This document shows positions 13,226 through 22,508 of a stretch of 64,000 nt of DNA, piece after piece. How positions within the stretch are numbered: the first letter of the stretch is position 1; each line of letters begins with the position of its first letter. The position numbers and the translations under genes were made by a program. The notes beneath the pieces were generated by a model, which saw nothing but the letters and a program-made list of their open reading frames with translations, searched no databases and was not told the origin of the DNA. The DNA lies in assembly GCA_963702035.1 (NCBI GenBank), contig OY969700.1:1240001-1304000 (forward strand), written 5' to 3'. This DNA is from VRUE01 sp963702035. Its GTDB lineage: Bacteria; Actinomycetota; Thermoleophilia; Solirubrobacterales; 70-9.

Positions 13226-14800
13226 GTGGAGAGCGGAACGGCACCGAGAGTCAACGAGGCAGTGAACGGCACAAGCGTCGGCGAGGCCGCCGCCGAGCGG
13301 ATCGAGGTCCTCAACCCCGCCACCGGAGCGACGATCGGCAGTGTCGCGGTCGACTCGCCCGCGAGCGTCGCCGAGACCGTCGCCCGCGTGCGCGGCAACC
13401 AGGCCGAGTGGGAGGCGCTCGGCGTCGCCGGCCGTTACCGCTGGCTCGGCAAGCTGCGCGACTGGCTCTTCGACAACCACGAGCGCGTGCTCGACACGAT
13501 GCAGGCGGAGACCGGCAAGGTCCGTGGCGACACGAGCGCGGAGACGGTCTACCTCACCGACCTGATCAACTTCTACGGCAGCAAGGCCGCCAAGTTCATC
13601 GGCGACGAAACGGTCCGCCCGCACTCGGCGCTGGCGGCATCGAAAAAGCTGATGGTCCAGTACCGGCCCTACCCGGTGGTCGGCGTGATCAGCCCCTGGA
13701 ACTTCCCGCTGGCGCTGGCGCTGGGCGACGCGATCCCGGCGCTCCAGGCCGGCGCGGCGGTGGTCGTCAAGCCATCGGAGTTCACGCCGCTCGGCCTGGC
13801 GGAGATCGTCGAGGCCTGGAAGCGGGAGATCGGCGGCCCCGACGTGTTCGACTGCGTGCACGGCACCGGCGAGACCGGCGGCGCCCTGGTCGACAACGTC
13901 GACTTCATCCAGTTCACCGGCTCGGACCGCACCGGCCGCAAGGTGATGGCGCGGGCCGCCGACACCCTCACCCCGGTCAGCCTCGAGCTCGGCGGCAAGG
14001 ACCCGATGATCGTCCTCTCCGATGCCGACGTCGACCGCGCCGCCAACGCCGCCACCTGGGGCGGGATGTTCAACTCGGGCCAGGTCTGCCTCTCGGTCGA
14101 GCGGATCTACGTCGAGGAGCCCGTCTATGACGAGTTCGTCGCCAAGCTGACCAAGGAGGTCGGTGCACTGCGCCAGGGCGCCGACGGCCGCAAGCCGGAG
14201 ATGGACGTCGGCGCGATGACCTCGCCCAACCAGCGGGCGATCGTCGAAGCCCAGGTCGAGGACGCGATCGCCAAAGGCGCGAAGGCGGCGACCGGCGGCA
14301 AGCGGGTCGAGGGCCCGGGCGACTACTTCGAACCGACCGTGCTGGTCGACGTCGACCACTCGATGACGGTGATGCGCGACGAGACCTTTGGCCCGGTCGT
14401 CGGGGTGATGAAGGTGCGCGACGCCGAGGAGGCACTGCGCTTCGCCAACGACACCCGCTACGGCCTCGCCGCCTCGGTCTTCGGCGAGAAGCAGCGGGCC
14501 GAGCGGGTCGGGCGACGGATCGAGGCCGGCGCGGTCAACGTCAACGACGTGATCGTCAACTACGTCCTGATGGACGTGCCGATGGGCGGCTGGAAGGAGT
14601 CGGGGATCGGCTTCCGCCACGGCGAGTACGGGATCAAGAAGTACTGCCGGCCGGAGTCGGTGATCGTCGCCCGCTTCGGCGGCAAGCGCGAGCCGACCTG
14701 GTACCCGTACACGAACGCCCGCCGCGGCCTGATCGGCCGAGTCGCCCGTGTCGCCTACGCGCGCGACTGGCGTAGACGGCTGGGCCTACGCACTCGCTGA
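13226..14800 (+). CDS. NAD(P)-dependent aldehyde dehydrogenase (succinate-semialdehyde dehydrogenase-like)
   Basis: 524 aa with a GTG start preceded by GAAGGGAG. Classical ALDH superfamily: PWNFPLALALGDAIPAL for the nucleotide site, FTGSDRTGRKVM for the turn, general base E254 in LELGGKDP, nucleophile Cys288 in SGQVCLS, and TFGPVVGV near the C-terminus. The basic C-terminal tail (YTNARRGLIGRVARVAY) is seen in actinobacterial GabD2-type or long-chain aldehyde dehydrogenases. No neighbour fixes the substrate. It may be co-transcribed with the upstream quinoprotein (46-nt gap). A 12-bp hairpin follows. Confidence 0.88.
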   Translation: MESGTAPRVNEAVNGTSVGEAAAERIEVLNPATGATIGSVAVDSPASVAETVARVRGNQAEWEALGVAGRYRWLGKLRDWLFDNHERVLDTMQAETGKVRGDTSAETVYLTDLINFYGSKAAKFIGDETVRPHSALAASKKLMVQYRPYPVVGVISPWNFPLALALGDAIPALQAGAAVVVKPSEFTPLGLAEIVEAWKREIGGPDVFDCVHGTGETGGALVDNVDFIQFTGSDRTGRKVMARAADTLTPVSLELGGKDPMIVLSDADVDRAANAATWGGMFNSGQVCLSVERIYVEEPVYDEFVAKLTKEVGALRQGADGRKPEMDVGAMTSPNQRAIVEAQVEDAIAKGAKAATGGKRVEGPGDYFEPTVLVDVDHSMTVMRDETFGPVVGVMKVRDAEEALRFANDTRYGLAASVFGEKQRAERVGRRIEAGAVNVNDVIVNYVLMDVPMGGWKESGIGFRHGEYGIKKYCRPESVIVARFGGKREPTWYPYTNARRGLIGRVARVAYARDWRRRLGLRTR

Positions 14801-14817
14801 CCTCTGCCCGCGCATGT

Positions 14818-14855
14818 TGGACTGTTGTGCCCCCTATGGAGGCCACAACAGTCCA
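14818..14855. terminator. Perfect 12-bp hairpin between aldehyde dehydrogenase and alpha-hydroxyacid oxidase
   Basis: TGGACTGTTGTG (14818-14829) pairs with CACAACAGTCCA (14844-14855), with an inner GCC/GGC. It begins 17 nt after the dehydrogenase stop and ends 22 nt before the next start. No U-run follows, so it could be a terminator or an operator for the downstream gene. Confidence 0.5.
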
Positions 14856-14877
14856 CAGCAGTTAGCCTCCGGCCGCA

Positions 14878-16035
14878 ATGGCCGACTTCGCTGACTACTA
14901 CCGCGAGATCTACATGCGGGGGCTCGGGGGCGAGACGCCTTCGATCCCGGTCGCGGTCGAGGAGCAGGAGCGACGCGCCCACGAGGCGATGGACGAGCGC
15001 GCCGCCAACTACGTCTTCGCCGGCGCCGGCGCCGAGCACACGATGCAGGGCAATCGCGACGCCTTCGAGCGCCACCGGATCGTGCCGCGGATGCTGCGCG
15101 ACGTCGCGACGCGCGATCTCTCGATCGAGCTGCTCGGCACGGCTATGCCGGCGCCGCTGCTGCTGGCGCCGATCGGCGTACAGAAGGTCGTCCACGAGGA
15201 GGGCGAGCTGGCGACGGCGCGGGCGGCGGCGGAGGTCGGCGTGCCGATGATCGCCAGCACCAACTCGCACTTCACGATGGAGGAGATCGCCGAGGCCGGG
15301 GGCACCGGGGCGCCGCGCTGGTTCCAGCTCTACTGGCCCAACGATCGCGACCTGGCGGAGAGCTTCGTCAAACGCGCCGAGGCGGCGGGCTATGGAGCGA
15401 TCGTGCTCACGGTCGACACCTTCGTCCCCGGCTGGAAGTCTCGCGACCTGCAGCAGGCCTGGCTGCCCTTCCTCAACGGGATGGGGGTCGCCAACTACTT
15501 CCAGGACCCGGTCTTCCGCGCCGGGCTGGAGCAGAGCCCCGAGGAGGATCAGGGCGCCGCCACCGGGCACTTCCTCGGCGTCCAGGCGAACCCCTCGCTC
15601 ACCTGGGACGACCTCGAGTGGCTGGGCGAGATCGCCTCGCTGCCGATCGTGATCAAGGGAATCCAGCACGTCGACGACGCCCGTGAGGCGGTGCGGCGTG
15701 GGATCGACGGCATCGTCGTCTCCAACCACGGCGGCCGCCAGGTCGACGGCGCGGTCGCCTCGCTCGACGCGCTGGGCCCGATCGCCGAGGCGGTCGGCGA
15801 CGAGCTGACGATCCTCTTCGACAGCGGCATCCGCAGCGGCGCCGACGTGCTCAAGGCGCTCGCCCTCGGCGCCGACGCCGTCTGCCTCGGCCGGCCCTAC
15901 GTCTGGGGCCTGGCGCTCGGTGGGCAGGCGGGAGTCGAGACCGTGCTCAAGATGGTCCTCGCCGAGCTCGACCTGACGATGGCGTTGTGCGGGTATACCC
16001 GGCCTGATCAACTCGGGGCCGATGCGCTTGCCTGA
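14878..16035 (+). CDS. FMN-dependent alpha-hydroxyacid oxidase (lactate 2-monooxygenase-like)
   Basis: 385 aa TIM-barrel flavoenzyme. Substrate loop APIGVQKVVHEEGE, FMN-binding LTVDTFVPGWKSRDL, catalytic H284 in SNHGGRQVDGA, and the DSGIRSGADVLKALALGAD phosphate-binding motif are all present. The sequence QLYWPNDRDLAESFVKRA and the long loop FLNGMGVANYFQDP resemble lactate 2-monooxygenase and related oxidases more than membrane-bound L-lactate dehydrogenase. It oxidises a 2-hydroxy acid, giving the 2-oxo acid or its decarboxylated product. The gene stands alone between two hairpins; the downstream family 1 repeat starts at the base after its stop. Confidence 0.88.
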   Translation: MADFADYYREIYMRGLGGETPSIPVAVEEQERRAHEAMDERAANYVFAGAGAEHTMQGNRDAFERHRIVPRMLRDVATRDLSIELLGTAMPAPLLLAPIGVQKVVHEEGELATARAAAEVGVPMIASTNSHFTMEEIAEAGGTGAPRWFQLYWPNDRDLAESFVKRAEAAGYGAIVLTVDTFVPGWKSRDLQQAWLPFLNGMGVANYFQDPVFRAGLEQSPEEDQGAATGHFLGVQANPSLTWDDLEWLGEIASLPIVIKGIQHVDDAREAVRRGIDGIVVSNHGGRQVDGAVASLDALGPIAEAVGDELTILFDSGIRSGADVLKALALGADAVCLGRPYVWGLALGGQAGVETVLKMVLAELDLTMALCGYTRPDQLGADALA

Positions 16036-16146
16036 GGTCTATCCCGGCAGGGCTTTCACTTAACTTTTTCGGTGTAGCGCGGTCGGCTGTCGCCCGGAGG
16101 CTTCAGCGAAAAAGTACAAGACGTTCCAGCCCTACCGGGATAGGCC
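16036..16146 (+). repeat. Family 1 hairpin repeat, copy 4 (intact)
   Basis: Arms 16036-16054 and 16128-16146 pair apart from a G-T wobble and a C-A mismatch. The core reads TTTCACTTAACTTTTTCGG to GCGAAAAAGTACAAGACG. It begins right after the oxidase stop and ends next to the stop of the convergent metG, so it fills the whole gap between the two genes. Confidence 0.9.
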
Positions 16147-17652
16147 TTACGCCGGCGCCTCGATCTTCGGGAAGAGGGATGGAACCCGTTCGACCCTTTG
16201 GCCGCCAGGTCGAGCGCCTAACTCGGTTAGCTGGTGCGAGTCCTCGGCCAGGGCGGTAAGCAGCCGCTCGCTGCTGCGCGGCAGGTATGGGACGAGCAGC
16301 AGGGTGGTGACGCGCAGACCCTCGGTGAGGTTGTAGAGGACTTCGTCTAGGCGCTGGGGGTCGGCCTCGTCCTTGGCCAGCTCCCAGGGGCGGGTCTCCT
16401 CGACGTAGCGGTTGAGCCGACGGACCAGCTTCCAGGCCTCCTCCAGGGCCTGGGTCAGCTCGGCCCGGTCGAGCAGCTCGCTGAAGCGGGGGACGACGCC
16501 TTCGAAGTCCTCGGCCAGCACGGCGTCGACCTGCGCCTCCGGGACGACCCCGTCGCGGTAGCGCTCGACCATCGCCAGCACGCGGCTGGCCAGGTTGCCG
16601 AAGTCGTTGGCCAGCTCGGTCTCATAGCGGGCCTCGAAGCCCTCGGTCGAGATCGAGCCGTCCTGGCCGAAGCTGACCTCGCGGAAGCAGTAGAAGCGCA
16701 GCGCGTCGGCGCCGAAGCGCTCGATCGCCTCGAAGGGGTCGAGCACGTTGCCGAGCGACTTGGACATCTTCTTCTCGCCCATCAGCAGGTAGCCGTGGAT
16801 CGCCATCCGCCGCGGCGGCTCGCGGTCCGCCGCCCAGAGCAGAGCCGGCCAGATCACCGCGTGGAACTTGAGGATGTCCTTGGCCATCACGTGCAGGCTC
16901 GCCGGCCAGAAGCGCTCGGTCAGGTCCTCCCCCTCGCGGGCGAAGGTCAGCGCGGTTACGTAGTTGAGCAGCGCATCGAACCAGACGTACATGCGCTGCT
17001 CGGGGTCCCAGGGCAGCCGCATCCCCCACTTCAGCTTCGGCCGCGAGAGCGAGACGTCCTCGAGCCCGCCCTTGATGAAGGAGACCGCCTCGTTGCGGCG
17101 GAAGTCGGGCACGACGAAGTCCGGCCGCTCCTCGTAGAGGCCTTCGAGCTGGCCCTGAAATGCCGAGAGGCGGAAGAACCAGTTCTCCTCCTTGACCTTC
17201 TCCAGGGGGATCTCGTGGATAGGGCAGGTCTGCCCTGGGCCCAGCTCACGCTCGGTTTTGAAGTCGGCGCAGCGCGGGCAGTACCAGCCTTCGTAGGTGC
17301 CCTTGTTGACCCAGCCGTTGTCGTAGACCCGCTGCATGATCTCGGCGACCTTCTCGGCGTGGCGCGGGTCCGAGGTGCGGATGAAGAAGTCGTTGGTCGC
17401 GTCGATGATCGGCATCAACGCTTCGAACTTGGCCGCGTTGCGGTCGGCCAGCTCCTGCGGCGTCACCCCCTCGCGTTCGGCCGCCAGCTCGATCGGCTCG
17501 CCGTGCTCGTCAGTGCCGGTGAGGAAGAAGACGTCCTCCCCCCGCTGGCGCATGTGCCGCGCCAGCACGTCGGCCGCCAGAGTCGAGTAGGCATGACCGA
17601 GATGCGGCTCGGCGTTGACGTAGTAGATCGGCGTGGTGACGTAGTAGCTCAT
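16147..17652 (-). CDS. metG: Methionyl-tRNA synthetase
   Basis: 501 aa class I synthetase that charges tRNA-Met. Visible are the N-terminal YYVTTPIYYVNAEPHLGHAY with the HLGH signature, a zinc knuckle (YCPRCADF and TCPIHE) and the KMSKS loop (GEKKMSKSLGN), followed by the anticodon-binding helical domain (RLNRYVEETRPWELAKD). The C-terminal tRNA-binding (EMAP-like) domain is absent, as in many actinobacteria. Its ATG overlaps the rsmI stop (ATGA), so it is the last gene of the ROK kinase-rsmI-metG operon. Confidence 0.97.
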   Translation of the reverse strand: MSYYVTTPIYYVNAEPHLGHAYSTLAADVLARHMRQRGEDVFFLTGTDEHGEPIELAAEREGVTPQELADRNAAKFEALMPIIDATNDFFIRTSDPRHAEKVAEIMQRVYDNGWVNKGTYEGWYCPRCADFKTERELGPGQTCPIHEIPLEKVKEENWFFRLSAFQGQLEGLYEERPDFVVPDFRRNEAVSFIKGGLEDVSLSRPKLKWGMRLPWDPEQRMYVWFDALLNYVTALTFAREGEDLTERFWPASLHVMAKDILKFHAVIWPALLWAADREPPRRMAIHGYLLMGEKKMSKSLGNVLDPFEAIERFGADALRFYCFREVSFGQDGSISTEGFEARYETELANDFGNLASRVLAMVERYRDGVVPEAQVDAVLAEDFEGVVPRFSELLDRAELTQALEEAWKLVRRLNRYVEETRPWELAKDEADPQRLDEVLYNLTEGLRVTTLLLVPYLPRSSERLLTALAEDSHQLTELGARPGGQRVERVPSLFPKIEAPA

Positions 17653-18476
17653 TTTCTGGGCTCTCTCCCGGTCAGCGCACGGTATAGGTCGTTGGCCCGA
17701 GTACCGGTGAGCGCCGCGACGACGCTGGCGGCGGCGCGGGGGCGGGCGCCCGACTGGACGAGGTGGCGCAACGCATCGACCGCGAAGCCGACGTCTTTGT
17801 CGTGATCGTCGGCGGACGCCGGCGCGATCACCAGGACGATCTCGCCCTTGACGTCACCGCGGAAGCGGCGCGCCAGCTCGGCCAGCGTGGCGCGCGAGAC
17901 CTCCTCGTGCATCTTGGTCAGCTCGCGGCAGACCGCGGCCGGGCGGTCGGGGGCGATCGCCGCCAGGGCGGCGAGCGAGTCGCCCACCCGGCGCGGCGAC
18001 TCGAAGGCGACGACCGTCTCGGTCGAGCGCAGCACCCGCTCCATCTCCCCGGCGCGCTTCGGCAGGAAGCCCTCGAAGCGCCAGCGGTCCGTGGGCATGC
18101 CGGAAGCGACCAGGGCGACCGGGACCACCGAGGGGCCGGGGAGCACCGTCACCTCGAGGTTGCGTTCGATGCAACGGCGGATCAGGCGGAAGCCGGGATC
18201 GGAGATCGCCGGCATGCCGGCGTCGGAGACGAGGGCGACGACCTCACCGCGTTCGATCCGCTGCGCCAGCTCGACCGCGCGCGGTGCTTCGTTGCCCTCG
18301 TGGATCGAGATCAGCCGCGGGGCCGGCCGGATGCCGAGCTTGTCGAGCAGGCCGCCGGTGCGGCGGGTGTCCTCGCAGGCGATGTAGTCCGCGCCGACCA
18401 GCGCGTCGCGGACGCGGATCGTGATGTCGTCGAGGTTGCCGATCGGGGTCGGGCAGACGATCAGCGACCCCGGCAT
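17649..18476 (-). CDS. rsmI: 16S rRNA (cytidine-1402-2'-O)-methyltransferase
   Basis: 275 aa tetrapyrrole-methylase-fold enzyme that 2'-O-methylates C1402 in 16S rRNA. The motifs CPTPIGNLDDITIRV, ACEDTRRTGGLL, HEGNE, VALVSDAGMPAISDPG and TVLPGPSVVPVALVASG are all present at normal spacing. The start overlaps the ROK kinase stop by one base (TGATG) and the end overlaps metG, so the three genes are tightly coupled. Confidence 0.96.
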   Translation of the reverse strand: MPGSLIVCPTPIGNLDDITIRVRDALVGADYIACEDTRRTGGLLDKLGIRPAPRLISIHEGNEAPRAVELAQRIERGEVVALVSDAGMPAISDPGFRLIRRCIERNLEVTVLPGPSVVPVALVASGMPTDRWRFEGFLPKRAGEMERVLRSTETVVAFESPRRVGDSLAALAAIAPDRPAAVCRELTKMHEEVSRATLAELARRFRGDVKGEIVLVIAPASADDHDKDVGFAVDALRHLVQSGARPRAAASVVAALTGTRANDLYRALTGREPRK

Positions 18477-19435
18477 CAGCCCGCTTTCTCCAGCTCGATG
18501 CGCGCCATCGCCGCGGCGCCGATCATCCCCGCGTCTTCGCCCAGCTCGGCGGCGACGACCGGGGTGCTGTTCATCGGCCGCAGCGCGCGCGCTTCGAGCT
18601 CGCGGCGGGCGGGCGCGAGCAGCAGCTCGCCGGCGGCGATCACGCCGCCGCCGATGACGATCACTTCCGGCTCGAAGATGTTGGCGAAGCTGGTGAGGGC
18701 GACGCCGAGGCGGCCGCCGATGAGGTCGAAGACGCCGATCGCCGTCTCGTCGCCTTCCTGCGCGGCGACGGTGACCGCCTTGCCGTCGATCTCGTCGCCT
18801 TCGGCCAGCCGCCTGCCGAGGGCTGAGTCGGGAGTGCTTTCCGCGACGGCGCGGCCTTCGCGACCCAGCGCCGTGCCGGAGGCCAGGGTCTCGACGCAGC
18901 CGTGGCCGGGACAGTTGCCCTGGCAGGCCGGGCCGTCGAGCTGGATCGCCATGTGGCCGAGCTCGGCGCCGGCGCCGGTCGAGCCGCGGTAGATCTCGCC
19001 GCCGAGGATGAGCCCGCCGCCGATCCCGGTGCCGATCGTCAGCATCACCGCGTTGCGGGCGCCCCGCGCGGCGCCGAAGAGATGCTCGGCCAGCGCCGCC
19101 ACGTTGGCGTCGTTGTCGACGAACGCCGGCAATCCGGTCCGCTCGACGACTATGTCGCGAATCGGCAGGTTCTCGATCGGCAGGTTGACCGCGGCGATCG
19201 CGACGCCCTTCTCGTGGTCGATCGTCGCCGGGATCCCCATCCCGATCGCCTCGACCCCGGGGCGCTCGGCGCGCGCCTCCTCGAGCTCGCGCATCAGCAG
19301 CTCCACCAGTTCGCTCTCGCCCTCGCCGGCGGAGCCCTCGCGGCTCTCCCAGACGGTCTTCGAGTCCCCGTCGAGGACGCCGAGCAGCATCTTGGTGCCG
19401 CCCAGATCGACCCCTATCGCTTCGGGCTGGCTCAT
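18476..19435 (-). CDS. ROK-family sugar kinase (glucokinase-like)
   Basis: 319 aa cytosolic kinase. It shows the ATP-binding GVDLGGTKMLLGV at the N-terminus, DNDANVAALAE, TIGTGIGGGLILGGEIYRG and the ROK zinc site (CQGNCPGHGCVE). These are features of actinobacterial glucokinases, which phosphorylate glucose for glycolysis. There is no N-terminal helix-turn-helix, so it is a kinase rather than a ROK repressor. First gene of the rsmI-metG operon and divergent from the LCP gene. Confidence 0.88.
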   Translation of the reverse strand: MSQPEAIGVDLGGTKMLLGVLDGDSKTVWESREGSAGEGESELVELLMRELEEARAERPGVEAIGMGIPATIDHEKGVAIAAVNLPIENLPIRDIVVERTGLPAFVDNDANVAALAEHLFGAARGARNAVMLTIGTGIGGGLILGGEIYRGSTGAGAELGHMAIQLDGPACQGNCPGHGCVETLASGTALGREGRAVAESTPDSALGRRLAEGDEIDGKAVTVAAQEGDETAIGVFDLIGGRLGVALTSFANIFEPEVIVIGGGVIAAGELLLAPARRELEARALRPMNSTPVVAAELGEDAGMIGAAAMARIELEKAG

Positions 19436-19495
19436 CGCTTACGGGGACTCTTAGCGCGGGCGACCGCGGTCATCGGCATGATTCCGGAGTCTTTC

Positions 19496-20725
19496 ATGGC
19501 AAACGACGGCGAGCAGCGGCCCTCGGGGCCGCCCGATTACAAGGTCTACCGCGCCCGCCGGGGGTTCTTCTCGCGCTTCCGCAAGCCCGACCTCTCGGGC
19601 CTGCGCGAGCGCGACTGGCGGGCACCGAAAATGCCGAAGCTGCCCGACCGTCCCGGGCGCGAGCGCGGCCCGCGGCCACCTCGACCGGGCCTACGCCGAG
19701 CGCTGAAATGGATCGGCCTGGCGGCGCTGGGCTGGATCCTGCTCAGCTTCCTCGCCTTCGCGGTCTCCGCCCAGCTGCAGGCCTTCAAGCTCTCCGGCGA
19801 AGCCAAGTCCGCCCTGCACGGCAACCCCTTCCTGCTGCCCAGCGCGCAGACGATCCTCGTCCTCGGCACCGACGCCCGCCCGCCCGACACCAAGGAGCCC
19901 GGCGCGGCACCCTCGCAGGAGTGCTTCGAACAGCAGGCGCACGGCGACTCGCCGCATGGCAACTGCTCGCAGGGCGAATTCCGCGCCGACACGCTGATGC
20001 TGATCCGCGCCGGCGGCGGCGCCTTCCGCAAACTCTCGATCCCGCGTGACAGCTACGCCGAAATCCCCGGCCAGAGCCCGCAGAAGATCAACGCCGCCTA
20101 CGCATTCGGCGGCGCCAAGGCCCAGATCGAAGCGGTCGAAGACTTCCTCGGAATCGAAGTCGACCATGTCGCGATCGTCGACTTCACGGGGTTCGAAGAC
20201 CTGATCGACGCGGTCGGCGGGGTGAAGGTCGACGTCCCGCACAAGCTCTGCGCCGACATCTCCGGCGGTGCCGGAGGTGGGCAGGGGGGCTTCACGCTGC
20301 GGCTCGGCAAGGGCGAGAACACCCTCGACGGCGAAAAGGCGCTGATCTACTCGCGCATCCGCGAGCCCAGCGAATGTCCCGGCCCGGGCAAGAGCGCCTA
20401 CACGCTCGGCTACGAAGACCTCGACCGCGAGAAGGCCCAGCAAGCGGTGATCGCGGGCATCAAGGACCGCCTCACCGATCCCCTGCGCGCTCCCTACAAC
20501 TTCATCCACGGTCCGATCATCGGCTGGGACGCGCCTAAGGCCTTCGTCAGCGACATGGGCTTCTTCACGATGCCGCAGCTGATTCTCTCGGCCGCGATCG
20601 GCGGTGAAAGCAAGGCCGACGTGCTCTGCAGCGGCGCCAACTCGGGCTGCGAACCGGGTCCCGGGGGCTCGATAGAAGTGCCGGACTCCGAACGCCGGCG
20701 GGCCGTCAAGAAGCTGCTCGGCTGA
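19496..20725 (+). CDS. LytR-CpsA-Psr (LCP) family cell-wall glycopolymer ligase
   Basis: 409 aa. A basic, proline-rich cytoplasmic tail (about residues 1-65) is followed by one TM segment (WIGLAALGWILLSFLAFAVSA) and the extracytoplasmic LCP domain. Conserved elements are LVLGTDARP, the arginines in FRADTLMLIR and KLSIPRDSYAEIPG, INAAYAFGG and EKALIYSRIREP. LCP enzymes transfer polyprenyl-phosphate-linked polymers to peptidoglycan. The start at ATG 19496 is preferred over 19478 because a CCGGAG lies 6 nt upstream. A Cys-containing insertion after the first motif (ECFEQQAHGDSPHGNC) may form an external disulfide. Confidence 0.9.
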   Translation: MANDGEQRPSGPPDYKVYRARRGFFSRFRKPDLSGLRERDWRAPKMPKLPDRPGRERGPRPPRPGLRRALKWIGLAALGWILLSFLAFAVSAQLQAFKLSGEAKSALHGNPFLLPSAQTILVLGTDARPPDTKEPGAAPSQECFEQQAHGDSPHGNCSQGEFRADTLMLIRAGGGAFRKLSIPRDSYAEIPGQSPQKINAAYAFGGAKAQIEAVEDFLGIEVDHVAIVDFTGFEDLIDAVGGVKVDVPHKLCADISGGAGGGQGGFTLRLGKGENTLDGEKALIYSRIREPSECPGPGKSAYTLGYEDLDREKAQQAVIAGIKDRLTDPLRAPYNFIHGPIIGWDAPKAFVSDMGFFTMPQLILSAAIGGESKADVLCSGANSGCEPGPGGSIEVPDSERRRAVKKLLG

Positions 20726-20733
20726 GTGGTCAG

Positions 20734-20757
20734 TTTGCCCCCGTATCCGGGGGTCAA
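20734..20757. terminator. Bidirectional hairpin between LCP gene and fmdB-like gene
   Basis: CCCCC (20738-20742), loop GTATCC, GGGGG (20749-20753), flanked by TTG and TCAA that extend the symmetry. It lies in the 36-nt gap between convergent stops, so it can serve both genes. Confidence 0.6.
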
Positions 20758-20761
20758 CCGT

Positions 20762-21079
20762 TCAGTCGCTGGTTGCGGCGGCGGCTTTCGAGTCGCTCGG
20801 CTTGCTCTCCGAGCTCTTTGACTCGCCGCTCTTCGACTCTCCGCCGCTCTCTTTCGACTCGCCGCCGCCATCCTTCGACTCGCCGCCGGAGGCGCCGGTC
20901 TTCTTCTTTGCGTAGTCGGTGTTGTGGAAGCCGGAGCCCTTGAAGTGGATCGCCACGGGGTGCAGGACGCGCTCGGCGGGGGCGCCGCACTCCTGGCACT
21001 CGGTCAGCGCCTCGTCGCTCATCCGCTGGATCACGTCGAAGACGTGGCCGTTGGTGCATTTGTACTCGTAGATCGGCAT
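20762..21079 (-). CDS. FmdB-type zinc-ribbon protein with Ser/Lys/Glu-rich tail
   Basis: 105 aa. The N-terminal 50 residues are the FmdB zinc ribbon (MPIYEYKCTNGHVFDVIQ, then TECQECGAPAERV), with ligands C8, H12 and a CQEC pair. The C-terminal half is a low-complexity repeat of GGESK/SSESK units, probably disordered. FmdB-type proteins are putative regulators, but direct function is not established. It is divergent from glyS with 37 nt between starts. Confidence 0.85.
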   Translation of the reverse strand: MPIYEYKCTNGHVFDVIQRMSDEALTECQECGAPAERVLHPVAIHFKGSGFHNTDYAKKKTGASGGESKDGGGESKESGGESKSGESKSSESKPSDSKAAAATSD

Positions 21080-21116
21080 GGGGGTGGGCGATTATCGCAG
21101 CCGATACGGTTCAGCC

Positions 21117-22508
21117 ATGGCGAGCGCCGGGCAGGAGACCCGTAACACCGAGACCTCGATGGAGGAGATCGTCGCGTTGTGCAAGCGGCGCGGCTTCGTC
21201 TTCCCCTCCTCGGAGATCTACGGGGGCCTCGGCTCGACCTACGACTACGGCCACTACGGGGTGCTGCTGAAGAACAACGTCAAGGCCGAGTGGTGGCGGG
21301 CGATGCTGCAGGAACGCGACGACATCGTCGCGCTCGACTCGGCGATCCTCCAGCACCCGCGGGTCTGGGAGGCGTCGGGCCACCTCGAGGGCTTCACCGA
21401 CCCGCTCGTCCAGTGCCTGGGCAAGTGCAAGCGGCGCTGGCGCGAGGATCACCTGCGCGAGGCGGTCGAGGCGGACGGCGGCGATCCAGCGGCGGAGCTG
21501 CGCTGCCCCGAGTGCGGCGGCGAGCTGTCGGAGCCGCGTCAGTTCAACCTGATGTTCGAGACCCACGTCGGACCCGTGGCGGGCGAGGGCTCGGAGGTCT
21601 ACCTGCGGCCCGAGACTGCCCAGGGCATCTTCATCAACTTCAAGAACGTGCTCGGCTTCGCCCGCAAGAAGCCGCCGTTCGGGATCGCCCAGATCGGCAA
21701 GTCGTTCCGCAACGAGATCACCCCCGGCAACTTCATCTTCCGCACCCGCGAGTTCGAGCAGATGGAGATGGAGTTCTTCGTCCCCCCCGCCGACGCAGAA
21801 AGGTGGCACAAGGTCTGGATGGAGGAGCGCGAGCGCTGGTACACCGAGCTCGGCATCCGCCCCGACCTGCTGCGGGTGCGCGCGCACGGCGCCGACGAGC
21901 TCTCGCACTACTCCTCGGCGACGAGCGACATCGAGTACCTCTTCCCGATCGGCTGGTCGGAGCTCGAGGGGATCGCCGACCGCGGCGACTTCGACCTGAC
22001 CCAGCACGCCAAGTTCAGCGGCGAGAAGCTCGAGTACTTCGACCAGCAGACCAAAGAGCGCTACGTCCCCCACGTGATCGAGCCGGCCGCCGGCGCCGAC
22101 CGCGCGACGCTCGCCTTCCTCGTCGACTCCTACGAGGTCGAGGAGGTCGAGGGACGCGAGCGCACCGTGCTGCGCCTCCACCCCCGCCTGGCGCCGGTCA
22201 AGGTCGCGATCCTGCCGCTCGTCTCCAAGCAGGGCATGCCGGAGAAGGCCCGCGAGATCTTCGACGAGGTGCGCCGCCGCGTCCCCGCCGAGTTCGACGA
22301 GGGCGGCTCGATCGGCAAGCGCTACCGCCGCCAGGACGAGATCGGCACCCCCTGGGGCATCACCGTCGACCACCAGACGATGGAAGACGACACCGTCACC
22401 CTCCGCGACCGCGACTCCCTGGAGCAGACGAGGGTCCCGATCGAGGGCCTGGCAGACGACCTGGCAAACCGCCTCGCCCAGCCCTGGCAGAGCCCGAAGC
22501 TGGGTTAG
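21117..22508 (+). CDS. glyS: Glycyl-tRNA synthetase (single-chain alpha2 type)
   Basis: 463 aa class II synthetase charging tRNA-Gly. The N-terminus reads MEEIVALCKRRGFVFPSSEIYGG with YGHYGVLLKNNVK. Motif 2 is FRNEITPGNFIFRTREFEQMEMEFF (in part), motif 3 lies in the TLAFLVDSYEVEE region, and the C-terminal anticodon-binding domain runs from about residue 360 (KVAILPLVSKQG). The ATG at 21117 is the simplest start; 21159 is a possible shorter one. Length fits the bacterial alpha2 form. The stop overlaps that of the convergent nucleotidyltransferase gene by 4 nt. Confidence 0.96.
   Translation: MASAGQETRNTETSMEEIVALCKRRGFVFPSSEIYGGLGSTYDYGHYGVLLKNNVKAEWWRAMLQERDDIVALDSAILQHPRVWEASGHLEGFTDPLVQCLGKCKRRWREDHLREAVEADGGDPAAELRCPECGGELSEPRQFNLMFETHVGPVAGEGSEVYLRPETAQGIFINFKNVLGFARKKPPFGIAQIGKSFRNEITPGNFIFRTREFEQMEMEFFVPPADAERWHKVWMEERERWYTELGIRPDLLRVRAHGADELSHYSSATSDIEYLFPIGWSELEGIADRGDFDLTQHAKFSGEKLEYFDQQTKERYVPHVIEPAAGADRATLAFLVDSYEVEEVEGRERTVLRLHPRLAPVKVAILPLVSKQGMPEKAREIFDEVRRRVPAEFDEGGSIGKRYRRQDEIGTPWGITVDHQTMEDDTVTLRDRDSLEQTRVPIEGLADDLANRLAQPWQSPKLG

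Noticed and set aside
20762..20900. Repetitive GGESK-coding sequence as a tandem DNA repeat or CRISPR
   Set aside because: The units are irregular, in frame and part of the FmdB-like protein tail; there are no spacers or conserved repeats of CRISPR length.
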